A program made the position numbers and the translations under genes. From assembly GCA_003218305.1 (NCBI GenBank), contig QHMY01000039.1:1-61760 (forward strand): DNA of 61,760 bases, written 5' to 3'. The notes beneath the pieces were generated by a model. The model was not told where the DNA came from, searched no databases, and saw only the letters and a program-made list of their open reading frames with translations. This stretch comes from Verrucomicrobiota bacterium. Its GTDB lineage: Bacteria > Verrucomicrobiota > Verrucomicrobiia > Chthoniobacterales > UBA10450. Shown here in pieces: positions 35,582 through 44,855 of this stretch (the first letter of the stretch is position 1; each line of letters opens with the position of its first letter).

Positions 35582-37894
35582 ATGGCTGTTTTTCTGCGTG
35601 ACACTCCAATCCAGCGAAAGCTGATGCTCGTCATCGTGCTGACGAGCAGTTTCGCCCTTTTCCTCATGGGGAGCGCGGTGATCACTTATGAGCTGGTCAC
35701 TTTTCGTCGCACGCTCGCCGTCAACATGGGTGTGCTCGCCCAGATCGTCGGCTCGAACAGCACAGCCGCTTTGGCCTTCCAGGATCAGAAAAGCGCCCGC
35801 GAAATCCTCGGGGCCCTCTCCGCTGAACGCCAAATCACCGCGGCGGCCATCTACGATCAGAACGGAAACATGTTTGCTCGTTTTCCCGACACGGCGCCGC
35901 GGTTGAGTTTCCCGGCCCGGCCGAGCGGGGTCGGCTACAGCTTTGAACAGTCGCACCTCCATATGCTGCAGCCGATCATGCAGGAAGGCACCCGTCTTGG
36001 CACCATCTACATCAAAGCGGACCTGGGAGATATGTACCGCCGTTTTCGGTTCTACGGCGCGTTGCTTCTGATTGTGACCGCCTGCTCGTTTCTTGGCGCG
36101 ATCGTCCTGACCACGACGTTACAACGACGGATTTCCCTGCCGATTCTCGAATTGGCCAAAGTCGCGACCGCGGTCTCCGAGCGGCAGGATTACTCCGTGC
36201 GTGGAGTCAAGCACGGGAACGACGAGATCGGGCAGTTGACCCAGGCGTTTAACCAAATGCTCACCACGATTGGCCTGAGCAATGCCGCCCTCAGCGCGAG
36301 CGAAGAGCGTTTGCGGCTCGCCCTGGAAGGATCGCAAACTGGCACCTGGGACTGGAACCTTCTCACCGGCCGCATCACCTGGGACGATTACATGTATCCG
36401 CTCTTTGGCCGGACCAGGGAGGAATTCGATGGGACGAATGAGTCATTTGTGAAATTTGTTCATCCGGACGATCGCGCCGATCTGGCCCGCGCCACCCGGT
36501 ATGCCCTGGAATGGAAGACCGACTACGACGTCGCGTTTCGCATCATCGATGTCGACGGGACCATTCGCCACATGGCCTCGCGCGGCCGGGCCTACTATTC
36601 CGACAGCGGCGTCGCCTTTCGGATGAGTGGCGTCAGCATGGACGTCACGGCCAGTAAACAGAACGAGGAAGAACTCAGTCGAGCTAAAGAGGCGGCGGAA
36701 GCGGCCAACAAAGCGAAGGACAATTTTCTGGCCATTCTCAGCCACGAATTACGGACTCCGCTTACGCCGGTTCTCGCCGGCGTCGCTCTGCTCGAGCACG
36801 ACGAAAACATCCCGCCTCACGTCCTGTGCGAACTGGAAATGATTCGGCGCAACATCGAGGTCGAGGCCCGCCTCATCGACGATCTGCTCGACGTCACCGG
36901 GATCGTTCGCGGCAAACTCCAGTTGAACCGGCAGGTGGTCGATGTCCGGTCGCTTCTCGAGCACGCCATGCAAAATTATTGCGCCGGGGCCGCCGCCAAG
37001 AAAAACCTCCTGCTCTCGATGGAAGTCACCGCCACCGAAACGCACGTCCTGGCGGACGGCTCGCGCATGACCCAGGTCTTTTGGAATCTGCTCCAGAATT
37101 CCTGCAAATTTACGCCGGAAGCCGGGAGCATCGACATTCGCGTTTACAACGAATTCTCGGATACACCGGCCGGGAACGATCCCGCGACCCAGAGCCTGGA
37201 ATCAACCGGCGCGGAATTGGTCGTGGAAATTCGCGACACCGGGATTGGGATCAGCCCGGAAAACATGCCGCGTATTTTTAACGCCTTCGAACAAGGAGAA
37301 CGCGTCCGGACGCGTGTTTTCGGCGGACTCGGCCTCGGACTCGCCATCAGCCGCGCTATCGTCGATTTGCATGGCGGTTCGATCACAGCCCAGAGCGAAG
37401 GGAAAGACAAAGGCGCGACGCTTACGATCCGTCTTCGAACCGTGCGTCCCGTTTCCAAAGCGCGCCCCGCCCAGCCGCTGTCGATTTCGGGGACGAAAGC
37501 GCCGGCGCGTTCATTGCGCATTTTGCTGGTCGAGGATCATCCGGACACGGCCGATCAGCTGGCTCGGTTGTTAAGGCGAGCCGGGCATGAAGTGAGTCTG
37601 GCCGGCAGCATAGGCGAGGCGCAGAAGTTGATCGCCACGATTGAACAGCAAAATCCCGAGCGCCGTTTCAATATTCTCATTAGCGACCTGGGGCTCCCCG
37701 ATGGCAGCGGCCACGACCTCATGCGCGACTTGGTTCGGCACCACCGCATCCCCGGGATTGCCTTGAGCGGCTACGGGATGAGCGACGACATCCGCGATAG
37801 TATCGAGGCCGGTTTTTCCCGCCACATGACCAAGCCGGTCGATTGGCAGGAACTGAAGACGGCGATTCAAAAGATCGCGTCCGAGGAGGCGTAA
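35582..37894 (+). CDS. Hybrid histidine kinase: CHASE8-like, HAMP, PAS, HisKA, HATPase, receiver
   Basis: 770 residues. Helix 1 at about 14-37; a periplasmic CHASE8-type domain about 40-150 (GSNSTAALAFQDQKSAREIL then AAIYDQNGNMFARF); helix 2 about 158-180; HAMP about 181-235 (HGNDEIGQLTQAFNQML); PAS about 243-358; HisKA with SHELRTP and phospho-acceptor His388; HATPase with FWNLLQNSCKFTPEAGSIDI, DTGIGISPENMPRIFNAFEQ and GLGLGLAIS; receiver domain starting LRILLVEDHPDTADQL with phospho-Asp702 and KPVDW. Domain edges are approximate. Transcribed with the YfiR-like gene. There is no DNA-binding output domain, so a separate response regulator or phosphotransfer protein is needed; none is adjacent. 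Confidence 0.93.
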   Translation: MAVFLRDTPIQRKLMLVIVLTSSFALFLMGSAVITYELVTFRRTLAVNMGVLAQIVGSNSTAALAFQDQKSAREILGALSAERQITAAAIYDQNGNMFARFPDTAPRLSFPARPSGVGYSFEQSHLHMLQPIMQEGTRLGTIYIKADLGDMYRRFRFYGALLLIVTACSFLGAIVLTTTLQRRISLPILELAKVATAVSERQDYSVRGVKHGNDEIGQLTQAFNQMLTTIGLSNAALSASEERLRLALEGSQTGTWDWNLLTGRITWDDYMYPLFGRTREEFDGTNESFVKFVHPDDRADLARATRYALEWKTDYDVAFRIIDVDGTIRHMASRGRAYYSDSGVAFRMSGVSMDVTASKQNEEELSRAKEAAEAANKAKDNFLAILSHELRTPLTPVLAGVALLEHDENIPPHVLCELEMIRRNIEVEARLIDDLLDVTGIVRGKLQLNRQVVDVRSLLEHAMQNYCAGAAAKKNLLLSMEVTATETHVLADGSRMTQVFWNLLQNSCKFTPEAGSIDIRVYNEFSDTPAGNDPATQSLESTGAELVVEIRDTGIGISPENMPRIFNAFEQGERVRTRVFGGLGLGLAISRAIVDLHGGSITAQSEGKDKGATLTIRLRTVRPVSKARPAQPLSISGTKAPARSLRILLVEDHPDTADQLARLLRRAGHEVSLAGSIGEAQKLIATIEQQNPERRFNILISDLGLPDGSGHDLMRDLVRHHRIPGIALSGYGMSDDIRDSIEAGFSRHMTKPVDWQELKTAIQKIASEEA

Positions 37895-37989
37895 CCCGGC
37901 ACTTTAGCGGACGCCCGGCACCGGTTCGATGAGGCGGCTTGCGCGGGTTTCCATTTTCGCGCAAGGTCGAAGGCAGTTGGGACAAGTAA

Positions 37990-38081
37990 GGAAGGGTGGC
38001 TGAGTCCGGTTTAAGGCACTCGACTCGAAATCGAGCGTGGGGTTAAACCCACCCAGGGTTCGAATCCCTGCCCTTCCGCCA
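37990..38081 (+). tRNA. tRNA-Ser (CGA)
   Basis: Class II tRNA with a 7-bp acceptor (GGAAGGG with CCCTTCC), anticodon stem CTCGA/TCGAG at 38019-38023 and 38031-38035, anticodon CGA at 38026-38028, a long variable arm around GTGGGGTTAAACCCACC, T-loop GGTTCGAATCC, and an encoded CCA at 38079-38081. It decodes UCG. Confidence 0.97.
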
Positions 38082-38119
38082 GTCCCCATACGCCTGATGA
38101 ATCGCCATACGAGGCCATC

Positions 38120-38788
38120 TTGAAGAAAAATTCGAATTCCGATTTCACCCCTTCGGAATTGCGAACGCTCCGCTCGCTGAAAACGCCCGCCGGTGTTCAG
38201 CGTTACCTGGACGACATGCCCTATCATCTGGCTGGGACGGCCTGGTCTCCTCGAACGGTCCTGCGGGAGCAAACGGCGCATTGCCTGGAGGGCGCTGTCT
38301 TCGCGGCGGCTGCCTTGGGCGCGCTCGGATTTCCGCCGCTCATCTTCGATCTGGAAGCGGATCAGGACACCGATCACGTCATCGCGATCTTCAAGTCGCA
38401 CGGGCACTGGGGGGCCATCGCCAAATCCAATTTCACCGGGTGCCGCTACCGGGAACCGGTTTACCGCACTCTGCGCGAGCTGGCGCTCAGCTATTTCAAC
38501 ATCTACTTCAACCTGCGCGGGGAACGGACGCTCCGGCGCTATTCCCGCCCGGTCGATCTCAGCCGATTCGATCGTCAGCACTGGATGACGACAGAAAAAG
38601 ACATCTGGTTCATCGCGGAATATCTCTGTGACATCCCGCACCGGCCGTTGCTCAAGCGCGGCTTGGAAAAGACCCTGACCCGCGTCGACCCGCGCACCAT
38701 GCAAGGCGAAATGGTGGGCCACCGCCGGAAAACGCCCGGCCTCAGATCGGTTCAGCGCGCGGCGCGTATTTCGTCATCCGCCCCGTGA
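38120..38788 (+). CDS. Transglutaminase-like cysteine protein, function unknown
   Basis: 222 residues starting at TTG 38120; no ATG in frame is available. The segment LREQTAHCLEGAVFAAAALG places a cysteine at the start of a helix, as in transglutaminase/papain-like folds. GFPPLIFDLEA and DTDHVIAIFKSHGHWGAIAK then give a candidate His and Asp. No signal peptide. The last 37 bp overlap the convergent CapA-type gene. The fold is inferred; the substrate is unknown. Confidence 0.65.
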   Translation: MKKNSNSDFTPSELRTLRSLKTPAGVQRYLDDMPYHLAGTAWSPRTVLREQTAHCLEGAVFAAAALGALGFPPLIFDLEADQDTDHVIAIFKSHGHWGAIAKSNFTGCRYREPVYRTLRELALSYFNIYFNLRGERTLRRYSRPVDLSRFDRQHWMTTEKDIWFIAEYLCDIPHRPLLKRGLEKTLTRVDPRTMQGEMVGHRRKTPGLRSVQRAARISSSAP

Positions 38789-41394
38789 GGAAAACCGCGC
38801 GTATCCAGCCGCACCGGCAGCAGGCGGATCGACGCTCCCCCGGTCCCACGCCGGCCGATATCGACTTCAAGGAGCTCTCCCCGATTCCAACTTCGAAGTC
38901 CTGGCGCGCCGTCGAAGACAAGATTGCCTAACGAATAGATAATCGGACGTCCGTGGTAAAAATCGAGCGGCTGAACAGAGTGGGAATGGCAGCCGGCCAC
39001 CGCGTCTACCCCGTGATCGATCAACCACCGCGCCAGCTCGCGCTGGCGTTCCGTCACCCGTGAGCTGTTTTCATCGCCCCAATGCATGAGGCACAAAATG
39101 AATCCGGCAGTCGACCGCGCTTCCGCGATCGCCCGGGCCACGCGATCCCGCTCCGACGCCGTTGCCACTCCGGCGTCGCGCTGTTCATCCTCGAGGTCGG
39201 TCAGGGCGATCAGCGCTCCTTTTTGACCATCGCGGGCCGTAAAAAATTGGGGGACGTAGGCCAGTTCTGACGTTTCACCTGCGCCGACGACGGTGATGTC
39301 ACTAGCTTTCAGACGCGCGATTGAATCGATTAGGGCCTCGCTTCCGAAATCCGCCGAGTGGTTGTTCGCCAGACTCACCGCGCTAATCCCGGCCGAAACG
39401 AGGGCGTTCGTCGCCTGAAGTGGAGCGCGGAAGCAATACTGCTTTCCAGTCGCCGCTGTTCCGCGGTCCGAAACAACGCACTCGAGATTCACCAGAGTCC
39501 ATGGTTTCCCCTCTAAATATCGACGGATTCCGGCAAACGGATCTGTCCCCGCCAGAATCTCTTCGCCGACGGTTCGCCCGAGCATGACGTCGCCTCCGAC
39601 GATCAGGTCTGCCTGATGTTGAGCAGGGGCCACGCGCAGCAAATCGAAACGGGGGTTGTTTCGTTTTGTCAGCAGGTAGCCTAACGAAACTATTTCTGGT
39701 GTGCCCTCAAGCTGATGAACCACTAGGTCGTGACGATCAAGCGTGCCGAATGGCGGGCGGTCTTCCACGACGGCGGCCACGTGATTTCCGAAATGAACGA
39801 TCAATCCGGTGCTGACATCCTCGTCGGAGAATCTGGCCGCACCCGCTTCGTTGTTTTGGACCGGTTCGAGGTAATCCCGAAGTTGTCTGGGATTGCACCA
39901 TGGAATCGGCCGGCCCTGGCGGCGAAGCGCGTAGATAAGAAAATTCGCGCAGTCCGCGCCCCAGCCCGTCTCCGGCCCGGTGTTCCCGCCGTCTCGCATT
40001 TCGCCGCTGCCAAAAAGATACGGCAAACCGAACTGCTCGGTGAGGGCGGCGCGAAATCCCTCTCCGGAGAAGCGCCGGAGCTCGATCACCGGCGTTTCCC
40101 GAAGATGATGATCAATCTCAGCCCGCGCTTTTAACCTGATCGCGCCAGACCCGCTCTTTCGGTCGAAAAAATTCCGGAGCGCGCCGATCGATAGCACGCT
40201 GCCCTCACGCGCGATTACTTGTTCACGCCAGCGCGGACGGGGCGGCGCGCCTCCCGCAAAACCGATTTCATCGCCACGCTCCGCGGTGAGATTGCAGCGA
40301 ACGTGTTCCGGAATGAGCGCGATCCATTCCACGCGCGCGAGCTCCGCCCCCCGCGGCTCGGCTCGTACCTCCAGCTCCGCCGGCTCCGAAACCGCGACCC
40401 GCCAGATCTTGTCGGTCGAGGGGTCGCGGTCCTTGACGGCGAGGCGAATCCCGGGCGCTTCGCTCTCCCATTGCCCGAGAAGCTGCTCCCACGCTGGAAC
40501 ATCAGTTTGCACGGCAACCCGCTCGCGATTCGCCAGGAGGAGAGCGCGAAGTTCTTCTGAGGCGTTCGCCAGGTTGAACACCGGCACGTCGCGGTTTTGC
40601 GCCCGCAGTTCCAAGGCTCGCAGCGAGCGATCGTTCTCCACTCTCGCGAAGGGCTCGAATTGAATTCGTGCCGTCGGCAGCGAAAGCGACGCCGCCAGCG
40701 CGAGCTGCACCAGGGTGTTCGCTCGTTCGTCGTTCGGAAGGTAGAGTCGCGAGACGGCGAACGTCACGGCGCGAAGGTTGCGGCAACCGGTGACGAATCT
40801 CCACACCCGCTCGAAGGCCGCGGCCTGTTCGCCTGGCTCAACCTCGGCGAAATAATCCAGGTCGACCGTGATGACCACCGGCGTGCCGTCCTTCAGGTTT
40901 GCGGCCAGATCGTCGAATCCAAGAACGCGGCAGCGTTTCGCAAACGAGCCGGCCGACCGCGGCGCCGCTTCCAGGTGGCCATCGAAATATTCGACCGCCT
41001 TCTCCTGCAACGCGGCCGCGCCGCCTTTGCTCAATTTCCGGCCGGGCACCCAGATCAAATTCGAGATCGGCGCGGGCATCAGCGGTTCGATCCAATTGAA
41101 ACACTGGATCGTCCCAGCCTGCCGCCACTGATCCAGTAATTGCCGGCGTTCCTCCGTCGAGGCGACCCGCCGGAGCCGGCGACGAATCTCGTCCGAATCA
41201 AACACCGCTGAGGCGTCGCTGTGCGCGTCGAAATGGATGAGCGTCAGCTCCTCCTCGAGATCGAGATTTTCCGCGAGCCAGTAAAACGAACCCGCATGGC
41301 TATCCTCCAAATAGATCGGCACCGCGGACGAAGCCGCGAACGCGGAGCGCGTTAACGCAACCCCAAGAACCAGCGCGATCCAGCGAAGCGTCAC
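38752..41394 (-). CDS. Secreted three-domain protein: UPF0489, NlpC/P60-like, CapA
   Basis: 880 residues from a GTG that overlaps the upstream stop (GTGA). Signal peptide MTLRWIALVLGVALTRSAFA. Residues about 25-290 match UPF0489, an arginase-like metal fold: YLEDSHAGSFYWLAE, LTLIHFDAHSD (51-60) and ITVDLDYF (175-182). Residues about 440-590 look like an NlpC/P60-type cysteine hydrolase: GADCANFLIYALRRQG with Cys482, then HFGNHVAAVVED with His538. Residues about 595-870 are a CapA (poly-gamma-glutamate synthesis) metallophosphatase-like domain: LIVGGDVMLGR, LVNLECVVSD, SLANNHSADFG, LMHWGDENS, GCHSHSVQPLDFYHGRPIIY and SLGNLVFDG. All CapA motifs are kept. No capB or capC is nearby, so cell-wall or peptide remodelling is as likely as poly-glutamate synthesis. 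The triple fusion looks unusual. Confidence 0.82.
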   Translation of the reverse strand: MTLRWIALVLGVALTRSAFAASSAVPIYLEDSHAGSFYWLAENLDLEEELTLIHFDAHSDASAVFDSDEIRRRLRRVASTEERRQLLDQWRQAGTIQCFNWIEPLMPAPISNLIWVPGRKLSKGGAAALQEKAVEYFDGHLEAAPRSAGSFAKRCRVLGFDDLAANLKDGTPVVITVDLDYFAEVEPGEQAAAFERVWRFVTGCRNLRAVTFAVSRLYLPNDERANTLVQLALAASLSLPTARIQFEPFARVENDRSLRALELRAQNRDVPVFNLANASEELRALLLANRERVAVQTDVPAWEQLLGQWESEAPGIRLAVKDRDPSTDKIWRVAVSEPAELEVRAEPRGAELARVEWIALIPEHVRCNLTAERGDEIGFAGGAPPRPRWREQVIAREGSVLSIGALRNFFDRKSGSGAIRLKARAEIDHHLRETPVIELRRFSGEGFRAALTEQFGLPYLFGSGEMRDGGNTGPETGWGADCANFLIYALRRQGRPIPWCNPRQLRDYLEPVQNNEAGAARFSDEDVSTGLIVHFGNHVAAVVEDRPPFGTLDRHDLVVHQLEGTPEIVSLGYLLTKRNNPRFDLLRVAPAQHQADLIVGGDVMLGRTVGEEILAGTDPFAGIRRYLEGKPWTLVNLECVVSDRGTAATGKQYCFRAPLQATNALVSAGISAVSLANNHSADFGSEALIDSIARLKASDITVVGAGETSELAYVPQFFTARDGQKGALIALTDLEDEQRDAGVATASERDRVARAIAEARSTAGFILCLMHWGDENSSRVTERQRELARWLIDHGVDAVAGCHSHSVQPLDFYHGRPIIYSLGNLVFDGAPGLRSWNRGELLEVDIGRRGTGGASIRLLPVRLDTRGFPHGADDEIRAAR

Positions 41395-42752
41395 CGGGCC
41401 GCTTGAATGGTCGGCTTCTTGGAAAGCACGGCTCGCAGATCAACCGCGGAAATGCACGTATCCTGGGCCGCGCTACCTCGATGAACGCCTTTGATCGTAA
41501 GCTTTACCGTGCTGACCGGTTTCGAATAACCGCGCACGGGAACCGGATAGGCGGCCCCAAATTCTTCGTCCGGAATCGAAGCCGTGAAAGTGTGTTCGTC
41601 GTTCAGGATCACTTCCAGTTCCGCCACGCGATTGTTTTTTCCCCAAAGCTCTTTCTCCTCACCCCGGTAGCCCGGCACGATCAGGATCGCGTCCAGTGGC
41701 AGCGGTCGATGGACTTTCAGGGAGATGTTCTCGCCAATGCCATCGCCTTCCACTCCCTCCGCCCAGGTCACGTACGCCTCCGTTCCCTTAATGTTCTCGA
41801 CATCGTACTTGTGCTCACCGGAGGGCTTTAAAGTCGAACTCGCCACCGCGTCGTAGTCGCTATGAAGGAGAAAATAGCGATTGCCTTGAATAACATAGTC
41901 CGCTCGAAACTGCGGCGTCTCGTCGTAGTTGATCGGACCAAATTCCTTGCGGCCCGGGTAGGTGTCGTAGCCGGGGTGCACGACGATCTTAATATCGTCC
42001 GCCAAGGTCGGTTTCAGTTTGCTGAAATCCCAGACCGCCTGGGTCTCGTTGATCTTCTTAAAGCGCTCTTTTGGCTTGGAAATGGCGGTCTCTTCCGGAC
42101 GTGGGTGGAGAATGTTGAGGGTGATCTTGCCCTTGCCGATCGGACCCTTCCAGGTCGCGGCCGGTGAAAGCGAATATTGGAAGCCCATGCTGCTGTTATG
42201 GCCGTCATCCGACACTCCTCCCTCGGTGCCGGCATAAGGCGAGCGGTACTTGATCACCACCTCGCGGGCTTGGCCGCGCGCGAAAGGGATGCGCGACTTC
42301 TTCCAGAGCCGGGTGGCCGGGGGAAATGCGCCCCAGTGCTCGTCTACCACCGGCTTCGGTTTTTCACCCTTCGCATCGACATTGTCCCATTTGAGCTCGG
42401 TTCCATCTGCCGCAATTTGGTAACCTTCCAGATCGGTCCTGGTATTTTCGCCGTCGCCCGACTCCCCCTCGGCCGGCGTCCAGCGTTCCACCGGGAAAAA
42501 GAAATCCTGCTCAACCTGAGCGCCGGTGTTCTTCATCCGGTAACGCACTTCCACCGCGGCAAATTCCTGGTGCAGATCGATCGTGAGATTCTCTTCCTCA
42601 ATCGTCACGTCCGTCGACTTTTTCTGGTCCGAGGCCGCTCCATTTCCTGTCTTGGGCACTCCGGTTTGCCAGGCCCCGCCATTGGCGAACAGCCGGGTTT
42701 GGGCAACGAAAAGCAGGGAGACGGTGGCAACGAAGAAGCGGATCCATTTCAT
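41391..42752 (-). CDS. Secreted protein with NADase-type glycan-binding-like C-terminal domain
   Basis: About 453 residues from ATG at 42752, chosen because it gives a clean signal peptide (MKWIRFFVATVSLLFVAQTR with cleavage near LFANGG). Residues about 60-330 form a beta-rich region (RYRMKNTGAQVEQDFFFPVE, FARGQAREVVIKYRSPYAGT) resembling DUF4424-type proteins. The last 90 residues (NRVAELEVILNDEHTFTASI, VSTVKLTIKGVHRGSAAQDT and CISAVDL) match the pattern of NADase-type glycan-binding domains. Its stop overlaps the start of the CapA-type gene, so the two are coexpressed and may act together on the envelope. No catalytic residues were identified. Confidence 0.7.
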   Translation of the reverse strand: MKWIRFFVATVSLLFVAQTRLFANGGAWQTGVPKTGNGAASDQKKSTDVTIEEENLTIDLHQEFAAVEVRYRMKNTGAQVEQDFFFPVERWTPAEGESGDGENTRTDLEGYQIAADGTELKWDNVDAKGEKPKPVVDEHWGAFPPATRLWKKSRIPFARGQAREVVIKYRSPYAGTEGGVSDDGHNSSMGFQYSLSPAATWKGPIGKGKITLNILHPRPEETAISKPKERFKKINETQAVWDFSKLKPTLADDIKIVVHPGYDTYPGRKEFGPINYDETPQFRADYVIQGNRYFLLHSDYDAVASSTLKPSGEHKYDVENIKGTEAYVTWAEGVEGDGIGENISLKVHRPLPLDAILIVPGYRGEEKELWGKNNRVAELEVILNDEHTFTASIPDEEFGAAYPVPVRGYSKPVSTVKLTIKGVHRGSAAQDTCISAVDLRAVLSKKPTIQAAR

Positions 42753-42878
42753 GAACCGGGAAGCGTATCGAAGATCGGTCGCATCGAACAAGTGGGATGT
42801 TGATCGCAAAGGGCGGATGTTTTTCCGTTAATTTCAAGACTTGTCAGCGGCACGTCCGATGCTAATACTCGGCTCTCG

Positions 42879-43568
42879 ATGATTCGTGCGAATTGTCGGG
42901 AGCGGTTCACCGCGGCGGACTTCGACTTTGTCGTTCGAACTCTCGCGCGTTCGCGCGTCGATCACGTCTCCCTCATCGAACTGCTGGCCGACGCGGAAAC
43001 GCGCGACTCGGTCCTCGATAATCCGCGGCTGGTCGACGCCATTCTTTCCAATGCCGGTCACCTTTGCATCTCGTCGCACTTTTACTTTTACGTGCTCGCC
43101 CGCCGCGTCCTGCGCGACGTCGGCATTAGTGACCGGAAACTGTGCGATTACGTCGGCTCGCTCCTCGAAACGTTCTCGCGCGTAAACGGTTTGCAAGCGC
43201 CGCACGTGACCGAGGAACGTGGACGCCAATACGTTTCCGACATGCTGATCGCGCTAACCCGCGCCACACCGGAACAGGCGTTTCTCCTCCGCGCGCACGT
43301 CGGCAACTATTCGCTCTTTCTCACCGGAATTTTTCACGAGAACACGCAGCGCCGCAGCCTGCGCGGCGCGCCCGACCTCGATTTCTACGAGCAGATTGGG
43401 CGGACCAATTATCAACTGGTGGCTTCGCACGCGACCGCGCGCCGCTGCGAATTGAGCGACGTTTATGAAGAACTGGCGGGCCGCTTCCGCGAAGTCCGGC
43501 TCGCCCTGAATCGGCTCTCCGACTCGTTGCTGAATCTCGATGATGCTCCGTCTGGGCTGCAATTTTGA
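42879..43568 (+). CDS. Unknown helical protein, first of a pair
   Basis: 229 residues, no signal peptide and no clear membrane segment. Predominantly helical, with conserved-looking stretches FVVRTLARSRVDHVSLIELL, HLCISSHFYFYVLARRVLRD and LFLTGIFHENTQRRSLRGAP. I do not recognise the family. Its stop lies just before the next gene's ATG (43571), so the two are made together. The normal codon pattern and tight coupling support a real gene. Confidence 0.7.
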   Translation: MIRANCRERFTAADFDFVVRTLARSRVDHVSLIELLADAETRDSVLDNPRLVDAILSNAGHLCISSHFYFYVLARRVLRDVGISDRKLCDYVGSLLETFSRVNGLQAPHVTEERGRQYVSDMLIALTRATPEQAFLLRAHVGNYSLFLTGIFHENTQRRSLRGAPDLDFYEQIGRTNYQLVASHATARRCELSDVYEELAGRFREVRLALNRLSDSLLNLDDAPSGLQF

Positions 43569-43570
43569 TC

Positions 43571-44263
43571 ATGAACGAGACCCTCTTTAGCCAGATCCAA
43601 CGCCTCTTCGAGCGGACCTACGCCCAAGTGGGGATCAACCTGGAGGATTGCCTGATCGATCGCAGGCGTTGCGCGCAGCTCTCGCGGCTGGCCGGCGCGT
43701 CCGCGCGGGAATTGAGCGAAATCGCGCGCACGTTTCTGCGGCGGGCCGACGATCAGCTCTACGTCGGCATTTACTATTCGCGCTGGTTGATCGAACAACT
43801 CGAGAGGCACGATCCCCGCGCCGGCCTGAGCGATCACAACATCCGGTCGCTCATCGCGTTCGTGGAAGAGATCAATCACGCGCTGCATGCCGCGCTCCAA
43901 TTCAAGACCGGGCAGCGCGAAATCGCTTCGGAAGAATTCGCGCGCAACCTCGAGCTTCAGGCGCGCGTCGATACCTACCTTGTGCTGTTGCTCTTCGTCG
44001 CCTTTTTTCGAAAGACCCAAAAGGTCTCACGCACCGACCGGCGTTGGCTCCGCTTTCATCTTTTCGCCTCGCAAAATCCGGGCGCGTTCCAGGCGGAGAA
44101 CCTGCGCGGCCGTTACCTCGAGACCACGGAACTCGCGTCTCATTACACGAAATTCCTGGACACCCTGAACGGCATGCGCCGGTTGGATGAGATCCGACGT
44201 TTCCGGTCGCTCGATTACGGAGCGAAAAAACAGCGCATCCTCGCGCTCACGGACGGCCGGTAA
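43571..44263 (+). CDS. Unknown helical protein, second of the pair
   Basis: 230 residues from ATG at 43571, two bases after the upstream stop; a TTG at 43565 is an alternative. No signal peptide. Helical, with DQLYVGIYYSRWLIEQLERH, HNIRSLIAFVEEINHALHAA and VDTYLVLLLFVAFFRKTQKV, the last possibly a membrane or buried helix. Family not recognised. It ends 10 bp before the convergent DUF2059 gene. Confidence 0.7.
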   Translation: MNETLFSQIQRLFERTYAQVGINLEDCLIDRRRCAQLSRLAGASARELSEIARTFLRRADDQLYVGIYYSRWLIEQLERHDPRAGLSDHNIRSLIAFVEEINHALHAALQFKTGQREIASEEFARNLELQARVDTYLVLLLFVAFFRKTQKVSRTDRRWLRFHLFASQNPGAFQAENLRGRYLETTELASHYTKFLDTLNGMRRLDEIRRFRSLDYGAKKQRILALTDGR

Positions 44264-44273
44264 CCGAAGGCGC

Positions 44274-44738
44274 CTACTTCGCCGGCGGTGAAGATTTGGG
44301 AGCGATCGCGGCCTCGAGTTCGGGCAGGTGATCCTGGACGCGCTTCTGACCTATTTCCGCGCCTTTCGCCATCAGCCCCGGCATTTTCTGGATCGTCTTC
44401 TTTCCCAGCGGCGTCTGATAAAACTTGGCCAGCTCATTCAGTTCGCTCTCGGTAAACTCGGCCATGTAAATCTTGGTCATGTCATCCTTAAGACTGGCCC
44501 AGCTCATGTACTTGTTCAGGAATGTCTTCATCTGGGGCTGGAACTGAGCGAGCCCCGGGTTCTGCTGCACCTGCATCGCCAGCATTTGATCGATCGACTG
44601 GCTGATCACGGTTTCCATGCCCATCAAAACGAACAAATTTTCCGTCGCCTTGCGGTGGCTTGCTTCGTCCGCGCGGGTCGTGGCGGGTGATAAGACGGCG
44701 AGCGCGCCGATGAGAATGGAAAGCAGGAATGGTTTCAT
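44274..44738 (-). CDS. Secreted DUF2059 protein
   Basis: 154 residues from ATG at 44738, giving a signal peptide (MKPFLLSILIGALAVLSPAT, cleavage near TRADEA). The rest fits DUF2059: ENLFVLMGMETVISQSIDQM, then FTESELNELAKFYQTPLGKK and MPGLMAKGAEIGQKRVQDHL. A longer open frame upstream runs through the neighbouring hydrolase gene antisense and is not used. Role unknown; family members are periplasmic helical proteins. Confidence 0.85.
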   Translation of the reverse strand: MKPFLLSILIGALAVLSPATTRADEASHRKATENLFVLMGMETVISQSIDQMLAMQVQQNPGLAQFQPQMKTFLNKYMSWASLKDDMTKIYMAEFTESELNELAKFYQTPLGKKTIQKMPGLMAKGAEIGQKRVQDHLPELEAAIAPKSSPPAK

Positions 44739-44855
44739 CGGGAGAGAGTCGAGGCGCTGTCGCTTCAACGCAAGATCGAAGCGCGAACGATGTTTTCCGC
44801 CCGCCGACGCCCAAATCTGTTTGAGAATCTCGGGCGCGTCCGCTACTAATCGAAC

